Assembly (NCBI RefSeq): GCF_008629655.1
Contig: NZ_VWSG01000010.1
Coordinates: forward strand, 62,001 to 126,000
Source of the DNA: Paenimyroides baculatum
Lineage (GTDB): Bacteria; Bacteroidota; Bacteroidia; Flavobacteriales; Flavobacteriaceae
Direction: 5' to 3'
DNA: 64,000 bases
Position numbers and translations under genes: made by a program. Below the pieces are notes generated by a model. It was given only the letters and a program-made list of their open reading frames with translations, ran no database searches and was not told where the DNA came from. How positions within the stretch are numbered: position 1 is the first letter of the stretch; each line of letters begins with the position of its first letter. Shown in pieces: positions 44,362-51,712 of this stretch.

Positions 44362-46542
44362 ATGAAAACTCATTTTTTGTTTGCAGGCTTTTGTCTTTCG
44401 GCAATTTCCATGCAGGCACAAACGCAAACCGAAACTAAAAAAGACACCATTTCATCGGAAACTTTAGATGAAGTTTTAGTACAGGCGGTTCGCGCAACCA
44501 ACAAAACGCCGATCGCTTTTAGCAATTTAAGCAAAGAAGAACTGGCAAAACGTAATCTGGGTCAGGATATTCCTGTTTTAATGAACTTTATGCCATCTGT
44601 TGTTACAACTACCGATGCCGGTAACGGCGTGGGTTACACAGGAATTCGCGTTCGTGGTAGTGATGGCACGCGCATTAACGTAACCATTAACGGTATTCCG
44701 TACAACGATGCCGAATCGCACGGAAGTTTTTGGGTGAACATGCCCGATTTTGTTTCAAGTGTGGAAAATCTACAATTACAGCGCGGTGTTGGTACATCGA
44801 CCAACGGATCGGGTGCTTTTGGAGCGAGTTTAAACTTATTAACCGACAAGTTTTCGTACGATGCTAATGGAGAAATCGCAAATTCTATCGGAAGTTTCAA
44901 TACAAGAAAACATACAGCAAAATTCAGTACCGGATTGGTAAACAATACGTTTGAATTAACGGGTAGATTATCAAATCTTTATTCAGACGGATATATTGAT
45001 CGTGCTTCATCTAAACTAAATTCGTACTTTTTGCAAGGAACTTTTGTTAACGAAGGAACCTTATTGAAAGCCTTGGTTTTTGGGGGAAATGAGAAAACCT
45101 ATCAGGCTTGGAATGGTGTTGAAGATAAAGATGTATTAAAAAACAACCGAACATTTAATCCATCCGGAGCGTATATCGATGATAACGGTGTGCAACGATT
45201 TTACGACAACGAAACCGATAATTACAAACAAGATCACTATCAGTTACATTGGAACGAAAAATGGAACAGCAATTGGAATTCTAACGTAGCAGTTCACTAT
45301 ACCAAAGGTTTCGGTTATTTTGAGAATTACAAAACCAATCAAAAATTGTTAAGCGATTACGGTATTGCGCCTATAGAAGTTAATGGTGAGATTCAGGAAA
45401 GATCTGATTTGATCCGAAGAAAATATTTGGACAATCAATTCTACGGTGTTACTTTTTCTGCTCAATACGCTAAAGACAACCTGGAAGTACTTTTTGGTGG
45501 AGCGGCAAATACTTATGAGAACGATCATTTTGGCGAAATTCTTTGGATACGCAGTCAGCCACAAAATCAATTCAAGCAAGAATATTACAGAGATAATTCT
45601 ACCAAAAACGACAAAAATGCGTTTTTAAAAGCAACTTACACGTTACAAGATAAATGGATTTTGTTCGGAGATTTACAGTATCGTAATGTAACCTATAAAG
45701 CCAACGGAAACGAAACTGGTTTGGTTGATGACAAATTCAATTTCTTTAACCCAAAAGCAGGTATTACTTATAAAATAGACGATGCCAGCAGTGCGTATTT
45801 TTCGTATGCAAGAGCAAATCGTGAACCAAATCGTAATGATTATGAAAACGGAAATCCTCGCCCTGAAAAATTGAACGATTTTGAATTAGGATGGAGATAT
45901 GCTTCACAAAAATTAGCGGTTAATGTGAACGGATATTATATGTTGTACAAGGATCAGTTAGTGTTAACAGGTGCTTTGAACGATGTAGGTGCAGCTTTAC
46001 GTGAAAACAGTGGAAACAGCTACCGTCTAGGTATTGAAATTGATGGATCGTGGCAGTTTGCTCCGAAATGGTTAATTAACCCGAATGTTACGTTGAGTTC
46101 AAACAAAAATACCGATTACAAAGCAGAGGTCGATGGATCGTTAGTTCATTTAGGAAATACCAACATATCATTTTCTCCTAATTTAATTATTGGTAATGCC
46201 TTAACTTTTTCGCCGGTAAAACAGTTAAACCTTACGTGGCTTACCAAATTTGTAGGCGAACAATACATGGGAAATACCGATTCTGACGCATCGAAGCTAG
46301 ATTCTTATTTAACAAACGATATAAATGTGGTATACGAAATACAGTTAAAAAAATGGTTTAAATCAATATCATTCAATTTGTTGGCGAATAATATTTTTAA
46401 CGTAAAGTATATTTCAAACGGATATTATTACACGTATGATGATGCCGGATCTACTCCAGGATCTGTAAAAACATTTGAAGGTGCGGGATATTATCCGCAG
46501 GCACAATTCAATATTCTGGGTGGTGTAACCCTTAAATTTTAG
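44362..46542 (+). CDS. TonB-dependent receptor, TPP-riboswitch controlled (probable thiamin uptake)
   Basis: A 726-residue outer-membrane receptor. I start at the ATG at 44362 (MKTHFLFAGFCLSAISMQAQ, signal peptide); an ATG at 44329 would add a hydrophobic leader of unclear use. The TonB box region is followed by a plug (about 50-165, with GYTGIRVRGSDGTRINVTINGIPYND) and a 22-strand-type barrel ending YPQAQFNILGGVTLKF, the expected terminal Phe. The riboswitch in its leader makes thiamin or a thiamin precursor the probable ligand, a known arrangement in Bacteroidota. There is no carboxypeptidase-like N-terminal domain. Confidence 0.92.
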   Translation: MKTHFLFAGFCLSAISMQAQTQTETKKDTISSETLDEVLVQAVRATNKTPIAFSNLSKEELAKRNLGQDIPVLMNFMPSVVTTTDAGNGVGYTGIRVRGSDGTRINVTINGIPYNDAESHGSFWVNMPDFVSSVENLQLQRGVGTSTNGSGAFGASLNLLTDKFSYDANGEIANSIGSFNTRKHTAKFSTGLVNNTFELTGRLSNLYSDGYIDRASSKLNSYFLQGTFVNEGTLLKALVFGGNEKTYQAWNGVEDKDVLKNNRTFNPSGAYIDDNGVQRFYDNETDNYKQDHYQLHWNEKWNSNWNSNVAVHYTKGFGYFENYKTNQKLLSDYGIAPIEVNGEIQERSDLIRRKYLDNQFYGVTFSAQYAKDNLEVLFGGAANTYENDHFGEILWIRSQPQNQFKQEYYRDNSTKNDKNAFLKATYTLQDKWILFGDLQYRNVTYKANGNETGLVDDKFNFFNPKAGITYKIDDASSAYFSYARANREPNRNDYENGNPRPEKLNDFELGWRYASQKLAVNVNGYYMLYKDQLVLTGALNDVGAALRENSGNSYRLGIEIDGSWQFAPKWLINPNVTLSSNKNTDYKAEVDGSLVHLGNTNISFSPNLIIGNALTFSPVKQLNLTWLTKFVGEQYMGNTDSDASKLDSYLTNDINVVYEIQLKKWFKSISFNLLANNIFNVKYISNGYYYTYDDAGSTPGSVKTFEGAGYYPQAQFNILGGVTLKF

Positions 46543-46574
46543 TCTAATCAACCTTAATAATCAACAACCAAGAG

Positions 46575-46605
46575 CGAGCATCTTTAAAAGATGCTCGTTT
46601 ATTTT
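46575..46605. terminator. Bidirectional terminator after the TonB receptor
   Basis: CGAGCATCTTT-A-AAAGATGCTCG with T runs on the right and A-rich sequence on the left, between the convergent receptor and Rieske-like genes. Confidence 0.82.
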
Positions 46606-47030
46606 TAATTAAAAACGGTAATCATTGTTCCACCTTGTGAAACTCGGTATTCTTTCAGCGGATATTGTGCATCGGTAGTAGCCAGCCCTAAATACAAATT
46701 ATACACCAAAGCATCGCTGCAACCGCATGTAGCTTCTACTCCGTTCAACGTTAGTTTAGAGCAATTACTTATTCCGTGATTGGCACAGGTCGCATCAAAA
46801 GCTCGTAATCCAGTTCCAGTATTTATCACTAAAATTCCGTTGATTCCATAACCCGGTATATACACGGCATTGCCCGGATATTGTAATTTATTGTACGTTG
46901 GCAGCGAAGTATTTATTGGTACATTCACTGCAATTTCAGGCAGATACGGATTTCGGTTGTCCCAATCGTCTTTTGAACACGACAGTAAAAACAAACCCGA
47001 ACATATTGTTAACACAAACAGCTTTTTCAT
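46605..47030 (-). CDS. Rieske-like lipoprotein with altered iron-sulfur ligands
   Basis: A 141-residue predicted lipoprotein (signal peptide ending FLLSC, Cys about residue 18). The start is the ATG at 47030 rather than 47051. The fold resembles Rieske domains: FDATCANHGIS (CxxH) and the second cluster loop EATCGCSDALYNL. In true Rieske proteins the second loop is CPCHGS; here the His is missing (C-G-C-S), so the usual two-Cys/two-His set is incomplete. It may bind an altered cluster or none. It is alone and convergent with the TPP-controlled receptor. Confidence 0.68.
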   Translation of the reverse strand: MKKLFVLTICSGLFLLSCSKDDWDNRNPYLPEIAVNVPINTSLPTYNKLQYPGNAVYIPGYGINGILVINTGTGLRAFDATCANHGISNCSKLTLNGVEATCGCSDALVYNLYLGLATTDAQYPLKEYRVSQGGTMITVFN

Positions 47031-47062
47031 TATAAAACATTTGGAAAACAAATTTAATTATT

Positions 47063-47070
47063 TAACTTTG
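47063..47070 (+). promoter_or_regulatory. Bacteroidetes -7 box (TAACTTTG) of greA
   Basis: An exact TAnnTTTG box that places the start site near 47077 and a leader of about 90 bases in front of greA. A terminator-like hairpin occupies the middle of that leader. Confidence 0.55.
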
Positions 47071-47118
47071 ACTAAATAATAATGTAAAGAATATTAACAA
47101 AATAAACGCATAAGAACT

Positions 47119-47142
47119 AAATCCCGTTGTATGGGATTTTTT
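47119..47142 (+). terminator. Terminator-like hairpin in the greA leader
   Basis: AAATCCC-GTTGTAT-GGGATTT plus a T run, with no plus-strand gene upstream to terminate. It lies between the greA promoter and ATG and could act as an attenuator or release a small RNA. Confidence 0.65.
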
Positions 47143-47165
47143 CTGTTTTATAAATTGAATTGAAA

Positions 47166-47642
47166 ATGAGTAACGTATCCTATTATACTGCCGAAGGCTT
47201 AAAGAAATTGAGAGATGAAATTGATCAGTTAAAAAGTGTGGAACGTCCAAAATCATCGCAGGCAATTGCAGATGCACGTGATAAGGGAGATTTATCTGAA
47301 AATGCAGAATACGATGCAGCAAAAGAAGCACAAGGTCTGTTAGAATTAAGAATAGCTAAAATGGAAGAAGTTTTGGCAAACGCTCGTTTAATCGACGAAT
47401 CGCAATTAGATACCACAAAAGCTTTGGTACTTTCTACCGTACGTATTAAAAACCAAACCAACGGAATGGAAATAAAATACAAACTGGTTGCAGAAAGCGA
47501 AGCCGATTTAAAAGCGGGGAAAATTTCGGTAACTTCACCAATTGGTAAAGGTTTGTTAGGAAAATCGGTTGGTGAAATCGCAGAAATCAGCGTTCCAAAC
47601 GGAACATTAAAGTTCGAAGTTTTAGAAATAACAAGAGACTAA
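47166..47642 (+). CDS. greA: Transcription elongation factor GreA
   Basis: A 158-residue protein that rescues backtracked RNA polymerase by stimulating transcript cleavage. N-terminal antiparallel coiled coil (ARDKGDLSENAEYDAAKEAQ, with the acidic tip Asp/Glu), then the FKBP-like C-terminal domain (SPIGKGLLGKSVGEIAEI, NGTLKFEVLEI). I chose the ATG at 47166; a TTG six bases earlier is possible but unneeded. It is followed by a HIT gene after 11 bases. The leader contains a terminator-like hairpin. Confidence 0.97.
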   Translation: MSNVSYYTAEGLKKLRDEIDQLKSVERPKSSQAIADARDKGDLSENAEYDAAKEAQGLLELRIAKMEEVLANARLIDESQLDTTKALVLSTVRIKNQTNGMEIKYKLVAESEADLKAGKISVTSPIGKGLLGKSVGEIAEISVPNGTLKFEVLEITRD

Positions 47643-47653
47643 ACTTTTAAGCC

Positions 47654-48040
47654 ATGAGTATTTTCACTAAAATCATCAGCGGAGAAATTCCATCGTACAA
47701 AATAGCAGAAAACGATGAGTTTATTGCTTTTTTAGATATCAATCCAAATGCAAAAGGTCATACGTTGTGTGTTCCCAAACAAGAAATCAATAAGATTTTC
47801 AATATGGAAAAAGGATTGTATGCCCGTTTAATGGAATTTTCTTACGATGTGGCAAAAGCCATAGAAAAAGCGGTTCCGTGCAAACGTGTAGGTATTGCTG
47901 TTGTTGGTTTAGAAGTACCTCATGTACATGTACATTTAATTCCGTTACAGGATATGGACGATATGCGTTTTCAGCGAAAAACATCGTTATCACAACAAGA
48001 ATTTGAAGAAACAGCTCAACAAATAGCTGCGAATCTATAA
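47654..48040 (+). CDS. HIT-family nucleotide hydrolase
   Basis: A 128-residue histidine-triad protein. The active-site motif HVHVHLIPL is at about residues 95-103, and IFTKIISGEIPSYKIAE opens the protein as in Hint-type members. These enzymes hydrolyse adenosine phosphoramidates or related nucleotides. It follows greA by 11 bases and is cotranscribed with it, ending at a terminator. Confidence 0.93.
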   Translation: MSIFTKIISGEIPSYKIAENDEFIAFLDINPNAKGHTLCVPKQEINKIFNMEKGLYARLMEFSYDVAKAIEKAVPCKRVGIAVVGLEVPHVHVHLIPLQDMDDMRFQRKTSLSQQEFEETAQQIAANL

Positions 48041-48044
48041 AATG

Positions 48045-48076
48045 AATCCCTTTGAAATTTCAAAGGGATTTTTTGT
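48045..48076 (+). terminator. Terminator after the HIT gene
   Basis: The palindrome AATCCCTTTGAAATTTCAAAGGGATT is followed by T6 and a T-rich tail. Confidence 0.9.
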
Positions 48077-48107
48077 ATTTTAGATGTAATTAGTTTTTTT
48101 CGAAACA

Positions 48108-48651
48108 ATGAAATTCGAACCAAAACAAATCACGCTTAAAAATAAAAAAACAGTTGTAATTAGACAGGCTGAACTTTCTGATGCCGAAAATCTTTTAAAC
48201 TGTATAAAAACCTCATTCCTACCAGCAACTATATTCCAAAACTAGAAAGTGAAATTAAATTAACGGTTGATCAGGAAAAAGAGTGGACCAACTCCTTCTT
48301 AATTTATGATAATTCTTTACTGTTGGTTGCTGAATATGAAGGCGAAATCATAGGAAATATCGATTTAACCGGAAACCGCAAAAAATTATGGAACATACTG
48401 CTGTAATTGGCATGGGTATGTTACAAGAATGGCAAAATATCGGTTTGGGCACAGCCTTACTTTCAGCAATTATTGAATGGGCTAAAAGCAATCCTATTTT
48501 AGAACTGATCTGGTTACAGGTTTATACCGAAAACGAATCTGGATTGAATTTATATCTAAAAATGGGATTTGTAGAAAACGGAGTTATTAAAAACTTTTTT
48601 AAACAAGACAATAAATATTTCCATAACCTTACAATGACTTTAATGGTGTAA
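48108..48651 (+). pseudogene. GNAT acetyltransferase gene broken by two frameshifts
   Basis: From the ATG at 48108 the frame encodes MKFEPKQITLKNKKTVVIRQ and then hits a stop at 48243-48245. The protein continues in another frame (NYIPKLESEIKL, then AEYEGEIIGNIDLTGNR) and shifts again at about 48382 to a third (MGMLQEWQNIGLGTALLSAI, acetyl-CoA loop, to the stop at 48651). Pieced together it is a complete GNAT-type N-acetyltransferase of about 180 residues. The shifts sit near A-rich runs (ATAAAAACC and CGCAAAAAATT). Either an inactivated gene or sequence errors. The substrate is unknown. Confidence 0.85.
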
Positions 48652-48711
48652 AAACTTTTAATTTCTTCAAAAATTTTCTGAAAAATCATACAGATAGAAC
48701 TTATTAAGCTT

Positions 48712-48785
48712 CGTCAGTTCAAGCTTGTTGAGAACTTTTAAAACTTCTCGATACGCTTCACTTTGTTATACTACTCGAAGTGACG
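48712..48785. repeat. Degenerate flavobacterial intergenic inverted repeat
   Basis: The outer arms CGTCAGTTC and GAAGTGACG and the inner TTGAGAACTTTTAAAACTTCTCGA (GAGAA/TTCTC) form nested hairpins. The sequence, with its repeated TCTCGATAC theme, matches a type of short intergenic element I recall in flavobacterial genomes. It has diverged and encodes no protein. Confidence 0.55.
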
Positions 48786-48831
48786 ATTTATTTAAATTTG
48801 CATAGTAATTTTTAGTTCAGATTACAGATAA

Positions 48832-49977
48832 TTAAATTTTCTTATATTGAATAGAAAAAACGGTTCCTTTACCAATTTCTGATTTTAAAACACGGATTGA
48901 TCCTTTATGATATTTTTCAACAATACGCTGGGTAAGCGAAAGTCCCAATCCCCAACCGCGTTTTTTGGTTGAAAAACCAGGTTCGAACACTTTTCTGAAT
49001 TGATTTTTAGGAATTCCTTTACCGGTATCACTCACTAAAATCTGCAGCGTATTTTCGTTGTTTCTAATTTCAACTTCCACATTTCCTTTTCCTTTAATTG
49101 CATCAATGGCATTTTTCACAAGATTTTCAATTGTCCAGCTGTGTAAAGTTGGGTTCAGCATTAAATTTACAATATCGGTGTTGGTTTCAAACTTAAAATT
49201 AATCTGCTTGGAACTGCGTGACTGCAAATAATCAAACGATTTTTTGGTTTCTTCCACAATATTCAGCAATTCCAGATTGGGTTCAGATCCTATTTTAGAA
49301 AAACGATCGGCAATAGTCTGCAAACGATCCACGTCTTTCTGAATTTCGCCGATAATATTTTCATCCATATCATCCAACTTCATAATTTCGATCCAACCTA
49401 AAAGCGATGAAAGCGGTGTACCGATCTGATGTGCCGTTTCTTTTGCCATACCTGCCCACAATTTGTTTTCAGACGACATTTTACTGGCACGGAAATAACT
49501 GTAAACTAATAAACCAAACAAAACCAAAATGGCTACCAATGCCAAAGGATAATATTTTAACTTGGTAATTAAAGAAGAGTTTCCGTAGTAAACATATTGG
49601 TTACCTTCAGAATGCTTTATCTCGATAGGAATATTTTGAGTCTTTAATTCCTTTAAAAATTTTTGTTGAAGATTCAAATCGTTTTCAACTTCTTCCGAAA
49701 CATTAAACAAACTGATAATGCTGTCAGTACTTGTGGTAAGAATCGCCGGAATTGTCGTATTCTTAATAAGAATATTTGAAGGAAGCTCTATATCTGCATC
49801 CAATGAAGAACTACTAATTGTTTGATTAGCTTCCGCCCAAATCTCCATTTTCACACGTTCTTCATGCTTAAATGTCTGGAAAAGCAAATACGTATTCCAG
49901 AGAATTAAAATTAAAATTCCCAACGAAAAAATCAAGAGAAACCAACGGGTGTACAAACTTCTTTTAAGTATTGACAT
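48832..49977 (-). CDS. Sensor histidine kinase
   Basis: A 381-residue membrane-bound kinase. Two transmembrane helices (about 11-32 and 142-160) bracket a periplasmic sensor of about 105 residues. The DHp helix contains the phospho-acceptor His in MAKETAHQIGTPLSSLLGW. The ATP-binding domain has N-box ENLVKNAIDAI, G1 VSDTGKGIPK and G2 GWGLGLSLTQRI. There is no HAMP or PAS segment. No response-regulator gene lies next to it, so its partner must be elsewhere. The signal is unknown. Confidence 0.94.
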   Translation of the reverse strand: MSILKRSLYTRWFLLIFSLGILILILWNTYLLFQTFKHEERVKMEIWAEANQTISSSSLDADIELPSNILIKNTTIPAILTTSTDSIISLFNVSEEVENDLNLQQKFLKELKTQNIPIEIKHSEGNQYVYYGNSSLITKLKYYPLALVAILVLFGLLVYSYFRASKMSSENKLWAGMAKETAHQIGTPLSSLLGWIEIMKLDDMDENIIGEIQKDVDRLQTIADRFSKIGSEPNLELLNIVEETKKSFDYLQSRSSKQINFKFETNTDIVNLMLNPTLHSWTIENLVKNAIDAIKGKGNVEVEIRNNENTLQILVSDTGKGIPKNQFRKVFEPGFSTKKRGWGLGLSLTQRIVEKYHKGSIRVLKSEIGKGTVFSIQYKKI

Positions 49978-50076
49978 GCAATAAAATTTGAAATGCGTTT
50001 AGCAAGATACTCCTTTATAACGTTATTTTGTTGATAATATTTTGAAAATTGAACCAAAAACTTGCAATGCTATACT

Positions 50077-50084
50077 TATATTTG
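50077..50084 (+). promoter_or_regulatory. Bacteroidetes -7 box (TATATTTG) of the flavin reductase gene
   Basis: An exact TAnnTTTG match 17 bases before the ATG at 50102. No TTTG at the ideal -33 distance. Confidence 0.5.
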
Positions 50085-50101
50085 TTTAAACCAATTTATG
50101 T

Positions 50102-50980
50102 ATGTTAAGCATTAATCCAGCCGATTTAACTCCGGTTCAAGTTCAGGCGTATTTGCAGGGAGCAGTGGGTCCGCGACCAATTGCTTTTGCTAGCACGGTT
50201 GATGAAGAGGGAAATCCGAATTTATCGCCTTTTAGTTTTTTTAATCTGTTTAGTTCCAATCCGCCAATTCTGGTTTTTTCGCCAGCGCGTCGTGTTCGTA
50301 ACAACACCGTAAAACACACGTTGTTAAATTGCGAAGCTACTAAAGAAGTGGTTGTAAACATTGCGAATTACGATATGGTGCAGCAACTTTCGTTATCATC
50401 TACAGAATATGGCGACGGAGTTGATGAATTTATCAAATCGGGCTTTACAAAATTGCCTTCAGATATGGTAAAACCATTCCGCGTTGCCGAAAGTCCGGTG
50501 CAGTTAGAATGTATAGTGAAAGATATTATTGCGTTGGGCGATCAAGGCGGAGCCGGAAATATGATTATTTGCGAAGTAGTAAAAATTCACATATCTGAAA
50601 ACGTTTTAGATGGTAAAGGCGGTATTAATCAGCATAAAATTGATCTGATTGCACGTATGGGCGGTAACTGGTACACGCGTGCCACACCAGGAATGTTCGA
50701 GGTTGAAAAACCATTAACCACTTTGGGAATTGGCGTTGATGCAATACCCGAAGATGCAAAAAAAAGTGGTATATTTGCAGGAAACGATTTAGGTATTTTA
50801 GGCAATGTAGAAGTGCTGCCGACTACCGATGATGTTGAAGCATTTTTAAACGAAAACAGCCAGATTAAAAACTGGAAAAACGATAATAACAAAGAATTAA
50901 TTTATAAAAAAGCAAAAGAATTTTTAAGCGAAAACGATGTTACATCGGCTTGGAAAACAATTTTGGCAGCAAAAATATAA
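50102..50980 (+). CDS. Flavin reductase family protein (FMN-binding)
   Basis: A 292-residue protein of the DIM6/NTAB split-barrel flavin reductase family. The FMN site is visible in GPRPIAFASTVDEEGNPNLSPFSFFNLF (about 20-45) and RVRNNTVKHTLLN. The C-terminal 80 residues (DDVEAFLNENSQIKNWKNDN) form a helical extension beyond the core. Members reduce flavins with NAD(P)H or act as oxidoreductases with bound FMN; the substrate is not known. It is followed four bases later by the DUF3127 gene. Confidence 0.87.
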   Translation: MLSINPADLTPVQVQAYLQGAVGPRPIAFASTVDEEGNPNLSPFSFFNLFSSNPPILVFSPARRVRNNTVKHTLLNCEATKEVVVNIANYDMVQQLSLSSTEYGDGVDEFIKSGFTKLPSDMVKPFRVAESPVQLECIVKDIIALGDQGGAGNMIICEVVKIHISENVLDGKGGINQHKIDLIARMGGNWYTRATPGMFEVEKPLTTLGIGVDAIPEDAKKSGIFAGNDLGILGNVEVLPTTDDVEAFLNENSQIKNWKNDNNKELIYKKAKEFLSENDVTSAWKTILAAKI

Positions 50981-50984
50981 TACA

Positions 50985-51455
50985 ATGGAAGTTTTAGGAA
51001 GAATTAAAATGGTTGGTCCTGCACAAGACGTAAGTCCAACTTTTAGAAAAAGAGAATTGGTTGTAACAACCGAAGAGCAATATCCGCAACATATTTTAAT
51101 TGAGTTTACGCAAGATAAATGCGATTTATTAAACGCTTTTCAACCAGGCGAGCAAGTTCGCGTAGGTATTAATTTACGTGGTAGAGAATGGGTTAATCCA
51201 CAAGGAGAAACACGTTACTTTAACTCGATTCAAGGTTGGAGAATCGATCGCCCACAAGCACAGCAACCATACAACCAGCCACAACAAGGCTATGGTGCTC
51301 CACAAGGCGGTTACGGACAACCTCAACAAGGCTACGGGCAACCAAATCCGTTTGAAAATCAAGGTGGCGGTTATGCGAATAATAACAATTCAGGCTTCCC
51401 TCCTGCTCCGAATTTTAATCAAAATCAAGAAGCAGAAGACGATTTACCTTTTTAA
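50985..51455 (+). CDS. DUF3127 protein with SSB-like acidic tail
   Basis: A 156-residue protein. I start at the ATG at 50985. The N-terminal 90 residues are the DUF3127 domain (VLGRIKMVGPAQDVSPTFRK to SIQGWRIDRP), which reads like a small OB-type beta barrel. Next is a Gln/Gly/Tyr/Pro-rich linker (about 92-145, with repeats of QQGYGQP), and the last residues are EAEDDLPF. That layout of OB-like domain, flexible linker and DDLPF tip is exactly that of bacterial single-stranded-DNA-binding protein. Function is not established. The gene is cotranscribed with the flavin reductase. Confidence 0.85.
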   Translation: MEVLGRIKMVGPAQDVSPTFRKRELVVTTEEQYPQHILIEFTQDKCDLLNAFQPGEQVRVGINLRGREWVNPQGETRYFNSIQGWRIDRPQAQQPYNQPQQGYGAPQGGYGQPQQGYGQPNPFENQGGGYANNNNSGFPPAPNFNQNQEAEDDLPF

Positions 51456-51480
51456 TATTGAAATAAAAACAATAATTTTG

Positions 51481-51514
51481 AATCCTGATTACATTTGTAA
51501 TCGGGATTTTTTTT
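51481..51514 (+). terminator. Terminator after the DUF3127 gene
   Basis: The stem AATCCTGATTACA-TT-TGTAATCGGGATT (one mismatch or wobble) is followed by T8. Confidence 0.85.
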
Positions 51515-51521
51515 AAATCTT

Positions 51522-51698
51522 AACCACATAGAATTTTAAAGCATTGAACATTATAATATGCCACAGATGCACAGATTTTTTATTCTTATCTTGAAAAATC
51601 TACATTAATAAATGCGTAAGCATTTATCTTTAAAAAGTAAGATAGGTTATCAAATATATATCTGTGACTCTGTGATAAAGCTATGTGGCTATGTGGTT
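51522..51698. repeat. 177-bp nested inverted-repeat element
   Basis: AACCACATAG at the left pairs with CTATGTGGTT at the right (51689-51698), and the inner CACAGATGCACAGA (51562-51575) pairs imperfectly with TCTGTGACTCTGTGA (51661-51675). Part of it recurs at 43062. It fills most of the gap before aat and encodes no plausible protein. Confidence 0.55.
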
Positions 51699-51712
51699 TC
51701 AAATATCATAAA

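Noticed and set aside
44634..44945. A 103-codon frame opposite the TPP-controlled TonB receptor
   Set aside because: It is a shadow of the plug region, which is strongly conserved on the plus strand.
48981..48995. A GGTTCGAAC sequence resembling a tRNA T-arm
   Set aside because: It lies inside the histidine kinase gene and no acceptor or anticodon arms surround it. No tRNA was found anywhere in the window.
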